Of a stretch of 64,000 bases of DNA, positions 42,028 to 50,830 are shown one piece after another; position 1 is the first letter of the stretch; the number at the start of each line of letters is the position of its first letter. The translations under genes and the position numbers were made by a program. The stretch is from positions 1-64,000 of the forward strand of contig DUUT01000013.1 of the NCBI GenBank assembly GCA_012841405.1, read 5' to 3'. The DNA comes from Chloroflexota bacterium. Its GTDB lineage: Bacteria > Chloroflexota > Anaerolineae > UBA1429. The notes under the pieces are model-generated. The model did not search any database. It had not been told where the DNA came from and saw only the letters and a program-made list of their open reading frames with translations.

Positions 42028-43146
42028 ATGCTGACCGTGCTGAGCGTCATCGGGACGCGGCCCGAGGCCATCAAGATGGCGCCCGTCATCCGTGCCTTGG
42101 AGACTCACGCTGACAAGGTGCGCTCGGTGGTCTGCGTCACCGCCCAGCACCGTGAGATGCTCGACCAGGTACTGCGCCTCTTTGCCATCCGCCCCGACAT
42201 TGATCTCGACCTGATGACGCCGGATCAGTCGCTGGCGTCGCTCACATCGACCCTGTTCAGCGCCTTGGATCCGGTGGTCGCCGGCATCCAGCCCGATTGG
42301 GTGCTGGCGCAGGGCGACACCACCACCGTACTGGTGGCATCGCTAGTGTCCTTCTACCGACGCGTGGCGTTTGGCCACGTGGAGGCGGGCTTGCGCACCG
42401 GCGACTGCCTGCAGCCGTTCCCTGAGGAGGTGAATCGGCGCATCGCCGACATGGTGGCCACCCGGTACTTTGCGCCCACGGCACGGTGTCGCGAGACGTT
42501 GCTCGCCGAGGGAGTGCCCGACGCTCGCATTCACGTCACAGGAAATACGGTGATCGATGCCCTGCTGGCCACAGTGGCGCAGCCCTACGACGAGACCGAG
42601 GGGCCACTGGCGGGGTTGCCTCCCGCCGAGAGGTTGGTGCTGGTAACGGCACACCGACGCGAGAACCTGGGCGCCCCGCTGCGCGAGATCTGCTATGCGC
42701 TCCGCGAGCTGGCCGACGGATTCGCTGACGGGGAGCTGCAGCTGGTCTACCCCGTCCATCTCAACCCCAACGTACGCCAGCCCGTGTTCGAGCTGCTGGG
42801 AGCTGTGCCCAACGTGAGCCTCATCGAGCCCTTGGGCTATCGCGACATGGCGCACCTCATGCGCCGCGCCACCCTCATTCTGACCGATTCGGGCGGAATC
42901 CAGGAGGAGGCGCCCACCTTTGGTGTGCCCGTACTCGTACTGCGCGATACCACCGAGCGCCCCGAGGGGGTCGATGCCGGCGTGGTGCGCCTTGTAGGGA
43001 CGAATCGCAAGCGGATCGTTGCCGAGGCCCTGCGCCTGCTGCGCGATCCACAGGCGTATGCCGCCATGGCGGCACGCATCAACCCGTACGGTGACGGACG
43101 AGCGGCGGAACGCATCACCAGCATACTATTGGAGGCAACAGAATGA
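42028..43146 (+). CDS. wecB: UDP-N-acetylglucosamine 2-epimerase (non-hydrolysing)
   Basis: A 372-residue GT-B-fold enzyme that interconverts UDP-GlcNAc and UDP-ManNAc. Motifs in order: GTRPEAIKMAPVI near the N-terminus, QGDTTTVL near 95, HVEAGLRTGD near 117, VTAHRRENLG near 210, and LTDSGGIQEEAP near 290. It supplies ManNAc or a derivative for the polymer. GGAGGGAG is nine bases before the ATG. A 139-base gap upstream (41889-42027) contains a small ATCCC-GT-GGGAT palindrome only. The stop overlaps the next gene (ATGA). Confidence 0.93.
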   Translation: MLTVLSVIGTRPEAIKMAPVIRALETHADKVRSVVCVTAQHREMLDQVLRLFAIRPDIDLDLMTPDQSLASLTSTLFSALDPVVAGIQPDWVLAQGDTTTVLVASLVSFYRRVAFGHVEAGLRTGDCLQPFPEEVNRRIADMVATRYFAPTARCRETLLAEGVPDARIHVTGNTVIDALLATVAQPYDETEGPLAGLPPAERLVLVTAHRRENLGAPLREICYALRELADGFADGELQLVYPVHLNPNVRQPVFELLGAVPNVSLIEPLGYRDMAHLMRRATLILTDSGGIQEEAPTFGVPVLVLRDTTERPEGVDAGVVRLVGTNRKRIVAEALRLLRDPQAYAAMAARINPYGDGRAAERITSILLEATE

Positions 43147-44255
43147 CGCACACCCCACTCGTGTCGATCGTGCTCCCTACGCACAACGGAGGCGCCTATC
43201 TCGATCAAGCCGTGCAGAGTTGCCTGGATCAAACGTGGACCAACTGGGAACTCGTCATCGTCGACGATGCCTCGACGGACGATACGCCCGAACGAATCGC
43301 ACGCTGGATCAAGGCCGACCGGCGCATCCGTTGCGCTCGCCATTTCCGCAACCGACGCCTCCCCGCGGCGCTCAACACGGGCTTTACCCGCGTCAGCGGC
43401 GACCTGCTCACCTGGACATCCGACGACAACCTCTTTCGTCCCCATGCGCTCGCCGAGATGGTGGCCTTTCTCCAGGCGCATCCCGACGTTGACGTCGTCT
43501 ATACCGACTATTCCGAGATCAACGACGCGGGGCAGGTGGTGCGCCATTGCCGGGTGTCGCCGGTGGAGGAGTTGGCCGTGCAGAACTGCATCGGCCCCTC
43601 CTTCCTCTACCGCCGGGCGGTCCACGAGCGCGTGGGGGGCTATGCGGAGGACCTCTTCCTGGCGGAGGACTATGACTTTTGGCTCCGGGCCTCCGAGCAC
43701 CACCAGTTGGAGCGCTTGGCCGTGGATTGCTACCTGTATCGCGTGCACGCGGGCAGCTTGACAGCGCGTCGGGCGCGCGACATCGAGGCCGCGCGGGCGC
43801 AGGCCCAGTTCCGCAACCTGGCTCGCCTCCACTGGATGGGCACCACCACCAAGGCCCATGCCTACCTGTCGCTGGGTCTCCGTCTCTGCCGCACGGATCA
43901 GGTGTACCTGGGGCGATTCTACCTGCGCCGTGCCTTTGGCGAGTTTCGCATCCTCGAGCACGACCCCGAGTTCGCCATGCGCGAGCTGCTCTACGAGCGC
44001 CCCGGCGTGCTGCGCAACTCCCGAGAGCTCGCCGAGATGGTCGAGGCCCTCCCCCAGGACTTGCCGCGCGTCAAGGGGCTCATCAAGCGCGTGTGGGGCC
44101 GCTACCACCAGGTCTGCTGCTTCGAGGGGTACCGGGACAAGCGTCCGGAGGTTGTCCGTCGCCACCTGCCGCGGGCCGTCTGGCTCGTTCCCCAGGGGTT
44201 GGGTAATCGGGGCCTGTTGCGCATCGGGTTGTGGGGCTACACGCATCGGGATTAA
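43143..44255 (+). CDS. Family 2 glycosyltransferase
   Basis: A 370-residue enzyme with an N-terminal GT-A domain (about 5-220): SIVLPTHNGGAYL, VIVDDASTDDT, a metal-binding SDD in LTWTSDDNLF near 97, and the acceptor/base region LAEDYDFWLRA near 179. The remaining 150 residues are helical and basic and are not recognised. It is coupled by ATGA to the UDP-GlcNAc epimerase, so a ManNAc- or GlcNAc-derived donor is plausible but not shown. Confidence 0.9.
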   Translation: MTHTPLVSIVLPTHNGGAYLDQAVQSCLDQTWTNWELVIVDDASTDDTPERIARWIKADRRIRCARHFRNRRLPAALNTGFTRVSGDLLTWTSDDNLFRPHALAEMVAFLQAHPDVDVVYTDYSEINDAGQVVRHCRVSPVEELAVQNCIGPSFLYRRAVHERVGGYAEDLFLAEDYDFWLRASEHHQLERLAVDCYLYRVHAGSLTARRARDIEAARAQAQFRNLARLHWMGTTTKAHAYLSLGLRLCRTDQVYLGRFYLRRAFGEFRILEHDPEFAMRELLYERPGVLRNSRELAEMVEALPQDLPRVKGLIKRVWGRYHQVCCFEGYRDKRPEVVRRHLPRAVWLVPQGLGNRGLLRIGLWGYTHRD

Positions 44256-44285
44256 CGGCCAACACATCGGCATGGGGGAGCTTTT

Positions 44286-45671
44286 GTGAGCAACCACATC
44301 GAACGGGTGTATCTACTCGTAGAAAAGCTCGAGCCCGTGGGCGGCGTGGCTGAACAGGTAACGCTGCTGGCCACGGAGCTGAAACGCCGCGACGTCGACG
44401 TCTGGGTGTTCGCGCGGCGCCTCTTGGGCCGCGACAACCAGTATGCCCTGCGCCTCCGGGGGGCGGGCGTGCACCTGTTCACCTGCCCGGCCAGGCTGTA
44501 CGCCCTCGATCCGCGCCCAACGTGGGCCGCGCGCAGCGTCCTCATCCGGGTTCTGAGCTGGTTCACCTATCCGCTGCTTGCTCCTATCTCCCTACTCGAT
44601 GCCGTGCGGCGCCGCCGGACGCTCTCAGCCTCTTGGGCGGGGGCCGTGGGCCGCGTGCGCGGTCGCCTTGCAGCCCACATCCTGCGAGATGGGTTGGAGG
44701 ACGCCTTCGCCGCGCTGCTGAACCGTCACGCCGCCGAGGCGCCGCCGGATGTGGTAGATGTCTCGGGCGTCGACTGTCTGCAAGGCGTCGCCTGGGCCCA
44801 CCGTCGTGGCTACCCCGTCGTATTTCGGCAGACCAGCCTGCCCAACGTCGAGGAGCCCCTGACGACGCGACAGATCGCCGATCTCCACCGCGCCACGTGC
44901 CTCATGGCCGTCTCCCGTGCCGTGGCGAGTCGCATGCGCCCCCTCCTTCGCGATGATCGGCCGATATGGGTCGTGCCGAACGCCGTGCCCGATCCCGGTC
45001 ACGAGGGAGATCGCAGCAACGGGTTCCACGGCCACGGCAGGGATGGCGCCCTGGTGGTGTGTCTGAGCCGTCTGAGCAGCGAAAAGGGGGTGCAGTACAT
45101 CCCCGAGGTCGCACGCCGGGTGCTGCACGTCGCTCCCCGTACGCAGTTCGTCGTCGCCGGGGACGGGCCACTCCGCCGACACCTGGAGGAGCGCTGTATC
45201 GCGCTAGGGCTCGGCGATGCCGTACGCTTTCTCGGCGACCTGCCCCACGACCGGGCCCTCGACCTCTTGCGCCGCGCCGATATCATGTTCCTCCCGTCAC
45301 GACGCGAAGGAATGCCTGTCGCAGCAATCGAGGCGATGGCCCTGGCCCGCGCGATGGTCGTCACCTCGGTGGGGGGCACTCCCGAGCTCGTGCAGGATGG
45401 CGTCTCGGCGCTCCTGATCCCCCCCGACCACGTAGGCACCATGGTGCAGGCCATCCTGCGGCTGATCGCCGATGCGGCCCTGCGCCAGCGTCTCGGGCAC
45501 CACGCGCGGCTGGCATACGAGCGCGGCCCCTATCGCCCCCATGCCATGGCGGAGCTCACGCTAGCCGTGTACCGCCAAAGCCTGGAGGCCGTCGCTGCGA
45601 CGGCCACCTCGTCGGTGGCAGCTATCGCCGTATCGGACGCCACCCAGCCCGCTGAGGGAAGGAGGACGTGA
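44286..45671 (+). CDS. Family 4 glycosyltransferase
   Basis: A 461-residue GT-B enzyme. The N-terminus has VEKLEPVGGVAEQVTLLA (the glycine-rich donor-phosphate loop). The C-terminal half has LVVCLSRLSSEKGVQYIPEVA and the EX7E motif in PSRREGMPVAAIEAMALAR. About 90 residues in the middle of the N-terminal domain (100-170) are an insert relative to short GT4 enzymes. GTG start with GGGGGAG nearby. Its end overlaps the next gene region. Donor and acceptor are unknown. Confidence 0.9.
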   Translation: MSNHIERVYLLVEKLEPVGGVAEQVTLLATELKRRDVDVWVFARRLLGRDNQYALRLRGAGVHLFTCPARLYALDPRPTWAARSVLIRVLSWFTYPLLAPISLLDAVRRRRTLSASWAGAVGRVRGRLAAHILRDGLEDAFAALLNRHAAEAPPDVVDVSGVDCLQGVAWAHRRGYPVVFRQTSLPNVEEPLTTRQIADLHRATCLMAVSRAVASRMRPLLRDDRPIWVVPNAVPDPGHEGDRSNGFHGHGRDGALVVCLSRLSSEKGVQYIPEVARRVLHVAPRTQFVVAGDGPLRRHLEERCIALGLGDAVRFLGDLPHDRALDLLRRADIMFLPSRREGMPVAAIEAMALARAMVVTSVGGTPELVQDGVSALLIPPDHVGTMVQAILRLIADAALRQRLGHHARLAYERGPYRPHAMAELTLAVYRQSLEAVAATATSSVAAIAVSDATQPAEGRRT

Positions 45672-45673
45672 CT

Positions 45674-46861
45674 GTGCTTCGCGAGGGGACATTGCGCAAG
45701 GCCCGCGCTGCTGCCAGCGCGGCCAACGATCCCCCCACCGTCTGTGTCGTTTCGCCGCGACGCGGCGCATACTCGGAGACGTTCGTGCGCGCCCACATCG
45801 AGCGCCTCCCCACGCGCGTCGAGGTGCTGTACGGAGGCGGGTATCCCTTTCGTATGGCCAACGGTGCCCCGCTGTTGCCGCCTCCTCCGCTGCCCCTGCG
45901 GCTCACGCGCGGCGCGCTGCGCCATGCTGCAGGATGGCCCTGGTATTGCTACGAGCAACGCGCGCTGGCGCGCTTTCTGCGCTCCCGGCAGGTCGGCGTC
46001 GTGCTGGCCGAGTTCGGCCCCACTGGCGTCAACCTCATGGACGTGTGTCAACAGGTGGGCGTCCCGCTGGTGGTGTATTTCCACGGCTTTGACGCCTACA
46101 AACGCGAGACGCTGGAGGAGGTCGCGGGGCGCTACGCGCGCATGTTTCGCATCGCCGCGGGCGTCATTGCCGTCTCACGCGAAATGGTCGACCAACTGCA
46201 GAGACTCGGTGCGCCCCTGGCCAAGGTGCACTATAACCCGTGTGGCGCTGACACGGACCTCTTTCAGCAGACTGATCCGGGAGCGGCTCCCCCACATTTC
46301 GTCGCCATTGGTCGGTTCGTGGATATGAAGGCGCCACAGCTCACGCTGCTCGCCTTTCGCCAGGTCCTCGAGCACGTTCCCGATGCCGAGCTGACCATGG
46401 TGGGCGATGGCCCCCTCTGGGAGTGCTGCCTGCGCCTCGCCAAGGCGCTGGGCATCGCCCACTCGGTGCACCTCCCCGGCGTCCTGCCGCACAGCGAGGT
46501 CGCCGAAACCTTGAGCGGCGCCCGGGCCTTTGTCCAGCACTCGGTGCGCACCTTCCAGGACGAGGTCGAGGGCACGCCGGTAGCGGTGCTCGAGGCCGGC
46601 GCGATGGGCATTCCGGTGGTGGCCACGCGGCACGCTGGCATCCGTGACGTGGTGATCGATGGCGAGACGGGCGCCCTGGTCGACGAGGGCGACGTGGCCG
46701 GCATGGCCGCCGCGATGGTGCGCCTGGCAACAGACCCCGACCTGGCGCGCCGCTGGGGCTGTGCCGGCCGGCAGCTCATCGTGTCCGAGTTCTCGATGGA
46801 GAGGAGTATCGGTCATCTGTGGGAAATTCTGGTTGCGATAGCAAGGGATGCAAGAACGTGA
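45674..46861 (+). CDS. Family 4 glycosyltransferase (colanic-acid WcaL/AmsK-like)
   Basis: A 395-residue GT-B enzyme. VVSPRRGAYSETFVRAHIERL and VYFHGFDAY match the WcaL/AmsK group. The donor half has FVAIGRFVDMKAPQLTLLAF and a segment with Glu-Gly-Thr-Pro (DEVEGTPVAVLEAGAMG) at the EX7E position. GGAGG is eight bases before GTG 45674. An earlier GTG at 45668 is only two bases from the ribosome site. The same GTGACTGTG junction appears at 37823-37831. Its stop overlaps the next GTG (GTGA). Confidence 0.88.
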   Translation: MLREGTLRKARAAASAANDPPTVCVVSPRRGAYSETFVRAHIERLPTRVEVLYGGGYPFRMANGAPLLPPPPLPLRLTRGALRHAAGWPWYCYEQRALARFLRSRQVGVVLAEFGPTGVNLMDVCQQVGVPLVVYFHGFDAYKRETLEEVAGRYARMFRIAAGVIAVSREMVDQLQRLGAPLAKVHYNPCGADTDLFQQTDPGAAPPHFVAIGRFVDMKAPQLTLLAFRQVLEHVPDAELTMVGDGPLWECCLRLAKALGIAHSVHLPGVLPHSEVAETLSGARAFVQHSVRTFQDEVEGTPVAVLEAGAMGIPVVATRHAGIRDVVIDGETGALVDEGDVAGMAAAMVRLATDPDLARRWGCAGRQLIVSEFSMERSIGHLWEILVAIARDART

Positions 46862-47874
46862 GCGCCTTGAGCGATAGTTGCAGTCTCCCGACGATCTCGG
46901 TCGTCGTACCTGTGTACAACGGGGAGCAGACGGTAGCGACCTGTATCGAAAGCCTCCTGGAGCAGACCTACCCAACAGAGCGCTATGAAGTGATTGTCGT
47001 CGAGAACGGCTCCACGGATGCGACGAGCGACGTCATCAGCCGCTACCCCGTCTCGCTGCTGCACAGCCCCGTCCGGGGCCCTGCGGCCGCGCGGAATCTG
47101 GGGCTCTCCCAGAGCCAGGCTGATATCGTTGCCTTTACCGATGCCGACTGTGTCGCCCATCCGCGTTGGTTGGCGGAACTCGCGCGCCTCTACGTCGACG
47201 ATCCGGACGTAGCCGGCGTCGGCGGGGCGATCCTCGCCTATACCCACAGCGAGCGCACCGCCGTGGAGCGCTTTTTGGACGAGCATCCCCCGCTCATCAA
47301 CTGGGTGAGCAGCGCAGACCAGTACCTGCCCCACCTGCTCACCGCCAACGCCTCGTACCGGCGCCCGTTCCTCTACCGCGCCGGCGGCTTTAACCCGCAC
47401 CACCTGGCCGCCGACGACGTGGACCTCTCGTGGCGTCTCCAGGTCGAGTTTGGGGCCAAGCTCGCCTACGCGCCCAAGGCCGTCGTGTACCACCACCACC
47501 GGGCAACGCAGGGTGGGCTGGCGCGCATGTACCGGCGCACCGGCTTTGTAGAGATCCTGCTCGACACCATGTTCTGGGACGCTCCGGGCTTTCGCCGACG
47601 GCGGGGCTACCACCTGCGGCGGCTGTTCGAGCAGAGCGCGCGGCTGCCCCTCTACCTCATGGCAGCGGTGATCCGGCGCGTGCGCCTGGCTCGTGGCGCC
47701 ATCACCCCGTACGAGGCGATGGTGCCGCTCCTGGCGCTGCTGCGAGAGAGCAGCAACATCTATGGCAAACTCGAGGGCCTGTGGGCCACCCGCTTTATGT
47801 CGGACGCGGAGCAAGCCTTGGCTCTGGAACCAGGCCGCATGATCGGGCGCCTGTTCTCATCACACAAGGAGTGA
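46858..47874 (+). CDS. Family 2 glycosyltransferase
   Basis: A 338-residue enzyme with VVVPVYNGEQTV at the N-terminus, VVENGSTDAT, the metal-binding DAD in AFTDADCVAH near 87, and DDVDLSWRLQ near 186. The C-terminal 100 residues include a weakly hydrophobic stretch (RLPLYLMAAVIRRV) that may attach to the membrane. The GTG at 46858 overlaps the upstream stop (GTGA); an ATG 39 bases earlier lies inside the preceding gene. It belongs to the run of coupled glycosyltransferases. Confidence 0.88.
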   Translation: MSALSDSCSLPTISVVVPVYNGEQTVATCIESLLEQTYPTERYEVIVVENGSTDATSDVISRYPVSLLHSPVRGPAAARNLGLSQSQADIVAFTDADCVAHPRWLAELARLYVDDPDVAGVGGAILAYTHSERTAVERFLDEHPPLINWVSSADQYLPHLLTANASYRRPFLYRAGGFNPHHLAADDVDLSWRLQVEFGAKLAYAPKAVVYHHHRATQGGLARMYRRTGFVEILLDTMFWDAPGFRRRRGYHLRRLFEQSARLPLYLMAAVIRRVRLARGAITPYEAMVPLLALLRESSNIYGKLEGLWATRFMSDAEQALALEPGRMIGRLFSSHKE

Positions 47875-47940
47875 GCGATCCATGCCACCGACCCGTAAGG
47901 GCCACACGCGCTGCCCGAATAGCGATATCGAGAACCGCAC

Positions 47941-49368
47941 ATGAAGGTGATTCTGGTCAGCCACCACTTTCCGCCGGGGCGGCTCGGCGGCGTCGAGCTC
48001 GTGACGCTGCGGACGGCGCACTGGCTCCAGCGCTGCGGCCACGCCGTCCAGGTGGTGGCCGTCGAGCGGGCCACCGAGGGCGCGCCCGATCGCGTAGAGG
48101 CGCGGATGGACGTCTACCAGGGTGTTCCGGTCGTGCGTCTGACCATTGACCTCTTTGCGCCGGGGACGCCATGGGAGTGGCGCTACCGCCACCCCGTCCT
48201 CGAAGCGTGGTTTCGCAACCACCTGGAGAAGGAGCGTCCGGATGTGGCCCACATCCAGAGTTGCTATCTCCTCACGGTGGGAGCCATCCACGCCGCCTGC
48301 GATGTCGGCTGCACGACGGTGGCAAGCCTGCACGACTACTGGTTCCTCTGCCCACGCCTCACCATGCTACGGCCCGACGATACCTGCTGTGACGGTCCCG
48401 ACGATCCCCAGGCCTGTGCGTGGTGCCTGATGATGGAGCGCCGCCGCTACCGCTACCTAGAGGCGGCCACCCATGGTCTGAGTGGCGCCGTCATGACCCG
48501 TGCCCTGCGCTGGATCGGCCCGGCTCGGCGGCTCGCCGCGCCCACGGATCCCGCTACCCTCCAGCGACGCCGCGTGGTGGTACGGGAGGCGCTGGCGCGC
48601 GCTGACGCCCTGGTGACGCCATCGCCGTATGTGCGCTACCTACTCCAGGATCAAGGACTGGCGCCCGAACGCGTGCGCCTTGTGCAGCACGGTTTGGTCC
48701 TGCCCGCCGAGGCGGCGGCCGCGCGGAGCGACCCGCCTCCCCCCTACGCGAGACGCTTTGCCTACCTAGGCCAGGTGATCGCGCCCAAGGGGTTGCACCT
48801 GCTCCTCCGAGCCTTTCGCCGCCTCCACGCCGAACAGGGCGAGGTGACGCTCGACGTATACGGCGACGGGCTCGGCCTACCCTACGAGCAGCGCGTGCGC
48901 GCACTGGCGGGCGCGCGTGAGGGGGTCACCTGGCATGGACGGTACGCCCCCGAGGACGTGTGGCGCATCCTCCGGGGGGTCGATGTGGTCGTGGTGCCGT
49001 CCCTGTGGCGCGAGATCGGCCCGCTGGTCATGTTCGAGGCGCTAGCGGCAGGCCGCCCCGTGGTGGCCTCCGACCTGCCGAACATGCACTTTGCCGTGCA
49101 TCACGACGAGAACGGGCTCCTCTTCGCCCCCGGCGACGTCGGCGGCTTGGAGCGACAGCTCCGCCGGTTGACCAGAGAGGAGGGCCTCATGGCGCGCCTC
49201 CATGACGGCATCCGGCCGCCACGCACCGAGGAGCGCGCCATGGCCGAGCTGATGACCGTGTATCGGCAGGCGATGGCGCGCGGGGGACGCCCGGCGCGCA
49301 CCGGCACCGCCCCGCGTGCCGAGCTCGGCACGGGGAGCATCGCTACGCGCCGTAATGGAAACGTGTAA
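47941..49368 (+). CDS. Family 4 glycosyltransferase
   Basis: A 475-residue GT-B enzyme. VSHHFPPGRLGGVEL forms the N-terminal loop. SLHDYWFLCPR near 122-132 is typical of GT4 members that act on polyprenyl-linked acceptors. A Cys-rich insert (CCDGPDDPQACAWC, about 144-161) could bind a metal. The donor domain has FAYLGQVIAPKGLHLLL and VPSLWREIGPLVMFEALAAG. The gap after the previous gene is 66 bases. The C-terminal 30 residues are low-complexity. Confidence 0.88.
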   Translation: MKVILVSHHFPPGRLGGVELVTLRTAHWLQRCGHAVQVVAVERATEGAPDRVEARMDVYQGVPVVRLTIDLFAPGTPWEWRYRHPVLEAWFRNHLEKERPDVAHIQSCYLLTVGAIHAACDVGCTTVASLHDYWFLCPRLTMLRPDDTCCDGPDDPQACAWCLMMERRRYRYLEAATHGLSGAVMTRALRWIGPARRLAAPTDPATLQRRRVVVREALARADALVTPSPYVRYLLQDQGLAPERVRLVQHGLVLPAEAAAARSDPPPPYARRFAYLGQVIAPKGLHLLLRAFRRLHAEQGEVTLDVYGDGLGLPYEQRVRALAGAREGVTWHGRYAPEDVWRILRGVDVVVVPSLWREIGPLVMFEALAAGRPVVASDLPNMHFAVHHDENGLLFAPGDVGGLERQLRRLTREEGLMARLHDGIRPPRTEERAMAELMTVYRQAMARGGRPARTGTAPRAELGTGSIATRRNGNV

Positions 49369-49388
49369 CGGGAGGGGAGAGATATCCA

Positions 49389-49585
49389 TGTGCGATGCGG
49401 GCGGCGTTGCCGCCATCATTGCGGCATCAGCGGAGGCGCCCAGTGCGCGCAACCGCGTATTTAACGTGGGCGCCGAGACACCTTCTAGCGTGGACTATCT
49501 CTCGACGGCGGCAGCGATGGGCATGGGGATCGCGATCGCCCCGATGGCTGGTGGCAAGGCGGCCACTGGGAGGCGGGCCGCATGA
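49389..49585 (+). pseudogene. Remnant of an NAD-dependent epimerase/dehydratase
   Basis: An intact but tiny 65-codon frame. Residues 6-45 (VAAIIAASAEAPSAR, NRVFNVGAETPSSVDYL) match the region of sugar-nucleotide epimerases after the catalytic centre, where HVxDVVxAxxxA and FNVGxGxxxS motifs are found. The Rossmann domain and active site are absent, so it is probably a C-terminal remnant. It could still be translated, with GAGGAGAG eight bases upstream of the ATG, and it overlaps the next start by four bases. It may mark a former sugar-nucleotide gene at this place. Confidence 0.65.
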
Positions 49586-50502
49586 TGCCCTTGGTGTGCA
49601 TCGTGGTGCTGAACTGGAACAACGCCCCCGAGACGCTGAGCTGCCTCGCGTCGCTCCAATGGGTGGACTATCCCCGCTTTGACGTCGTCATCGTCGATAA
49701 TGGGTCCACCGACGCGTCGGTCACGACCATACGGCAGCACCATCCCGAGGTGACCGTCCTCGAGGCGGGTGCAAATCTCGGCTTTACTGGCGGCAACAAC
49801 CTGGGGCTGCGGTGGGCCCTGGACCGGGGCGCTGCCTATGCGCTGCTGCTGAACAACGACACTGCCCTCGAGCCCTCGTTCCTACGTCGCACCGTCGAAG
49901 CGGCCGAGGCGGACCCCCGCGTGGGCATCGCCAGCCCTCTGATCCTGTATCACTCCCAGCCAGATACCATCTGGTCTGCGGGGGGCACCATCGACTGGCG
50001 CCGCGGCACCGCGACGATGATCGGGCTCGATGCACGGCATGCGGGGCAGTTCGGCCACACACCGTACCAGGTGGATTTTGTCACCGGTTGCGCCCTCCTC
50101 ATCAAGGCGGGCGTCATGCGGCGCGTGGGGCTCCTCGACGATCGCTTCTTCCTCTACTACGAGGACACCGAGTGGTGCGTTCGCGCGCGGCGCGCCGGCT
50201 ACCGCATCATCGTCGTGCCGCAGGCGCGCATCTGGCACAAGATATCGCCCGCGGCGCGCGAAGCCTCCGCTCAGGTGCACTATTTCATGACGCGCAACCG
50301 CCTGCTCTTTCTGCGGGCGGCGCGCGCTGGGGCCAGTGCCTGGCTGTATACGTTACTAGCCGACTATGCCCGCACGCTGCTGAGCTGGTCGGTACGCCCG
50401 CGCTGGCGCTCCAAGCGGCGGCAGCGGCGGGCGATGATGCGGGCCATCGTGGACGCTGGGCGCGGCAGGTGGGGCACCTACGCCGGCCTCGCCGGCCTCT
50501 GA
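49582..50502 (+). CDS. Family 2 glycosyltransferase (rhamnosyltransferase-like)
   Basis: A 306-residue enzyme: CIVVLNWNNAPET, VIVDNGSTDAS, GANLGFTGGNNLG, the metal-binding NNDT in LLLNNDTALE near 93, and LYYEDTEWCVRARRAGY near 190. These match the dTDP-rhamnosyl/hexosyl transferase group (WbbL/RfbF type). The donor is not certain. The basic C-terminus has a short hydrophobic helix. It begins at the stop of the epimerase remnant. It is similar in layout to the gene at 60613. Confidence 0.9.
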   Translation: MMPLVCIVVLNWNNAPETLSCLASLQWVDYPRFDVVIVDNGSTDASVTTIRQHHPEVTVLEAGANLGFTGGNNLGLRWALDRGAAYALLLNNDTALEPSFLRRTVEAAEADPRVGIASPLILYHSQPDTIWSAGGTIDWRRGTATMIGLDARHAGQFGHTPYQVDFVTGCALLIKAGVMRRVGLLDDRFFLYYEDTEWCVRARRAGYRIIVVPQARIWHKISPAAREASAQVHYFMTRNRLLFLRAARAGASAWLYTLLADYARTLLSWSVRPRWRSKRRQRRAMMRAIVDAGRGRWGTYAGLAGL

Positions 50503-50553
50503 GCGCCCAGCGTATGGACATCGATGGACAACGGGACGGGAAACGGAGCAGAA

Positions 50554-50826
50554 ATGGACGAAAGAACCTGCATTCGCGAGTTCCTGCGTGATTGCTTCAT
50601 CCTCGATGGCGGATTCGACGCGCTGGGGGACGACGCCTCCTTCCTTGAGAACGGTATCGTCGACTCGACCGGCGTCCTCGAGCTCGTCGTGTTCGTCGAG
50701 GAAACCTTTGGCATTGAGGTAGCCGATCACGAGGTAGTCCCCGAGAACTTTGACTCAGTAAACCGTATTGTGGCCTATATCACCGCCAAGGAGAACGAGG
50801 GCGGTACCATCTCTGGTGGGAGCTAG
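50554..50826 (+). CDS. Acyl carrier protein
   Basis: A 90-residue acidic four-helix carrier with the phosphopantetheine site Asp37-Ser38 in NGIVDSTGVLELVVF. The sequence FVEETFGIEVADHEVVPENFDSV is characteristic of DltC/ACP-like carriers in polysaccharide and NRPS-like loci. CGGAG precedes ATG 50554; an in-frame ATG 30 bases earlier is possible. Its partner is the adenylating ligase five bases downstream. It should carry an acyl or aminoacyl thioester to decorate the glycan. Confidence 0.9.
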   Translation: MDERTCIREFLRDCFILDGGFDALGDDASFLENGIVDSTGVLELVVFVEETFGIEVADHEVVPENFDSVNRIVAYITAKENEGGTISGGS

Positions 50827-50830
50827 CCGG

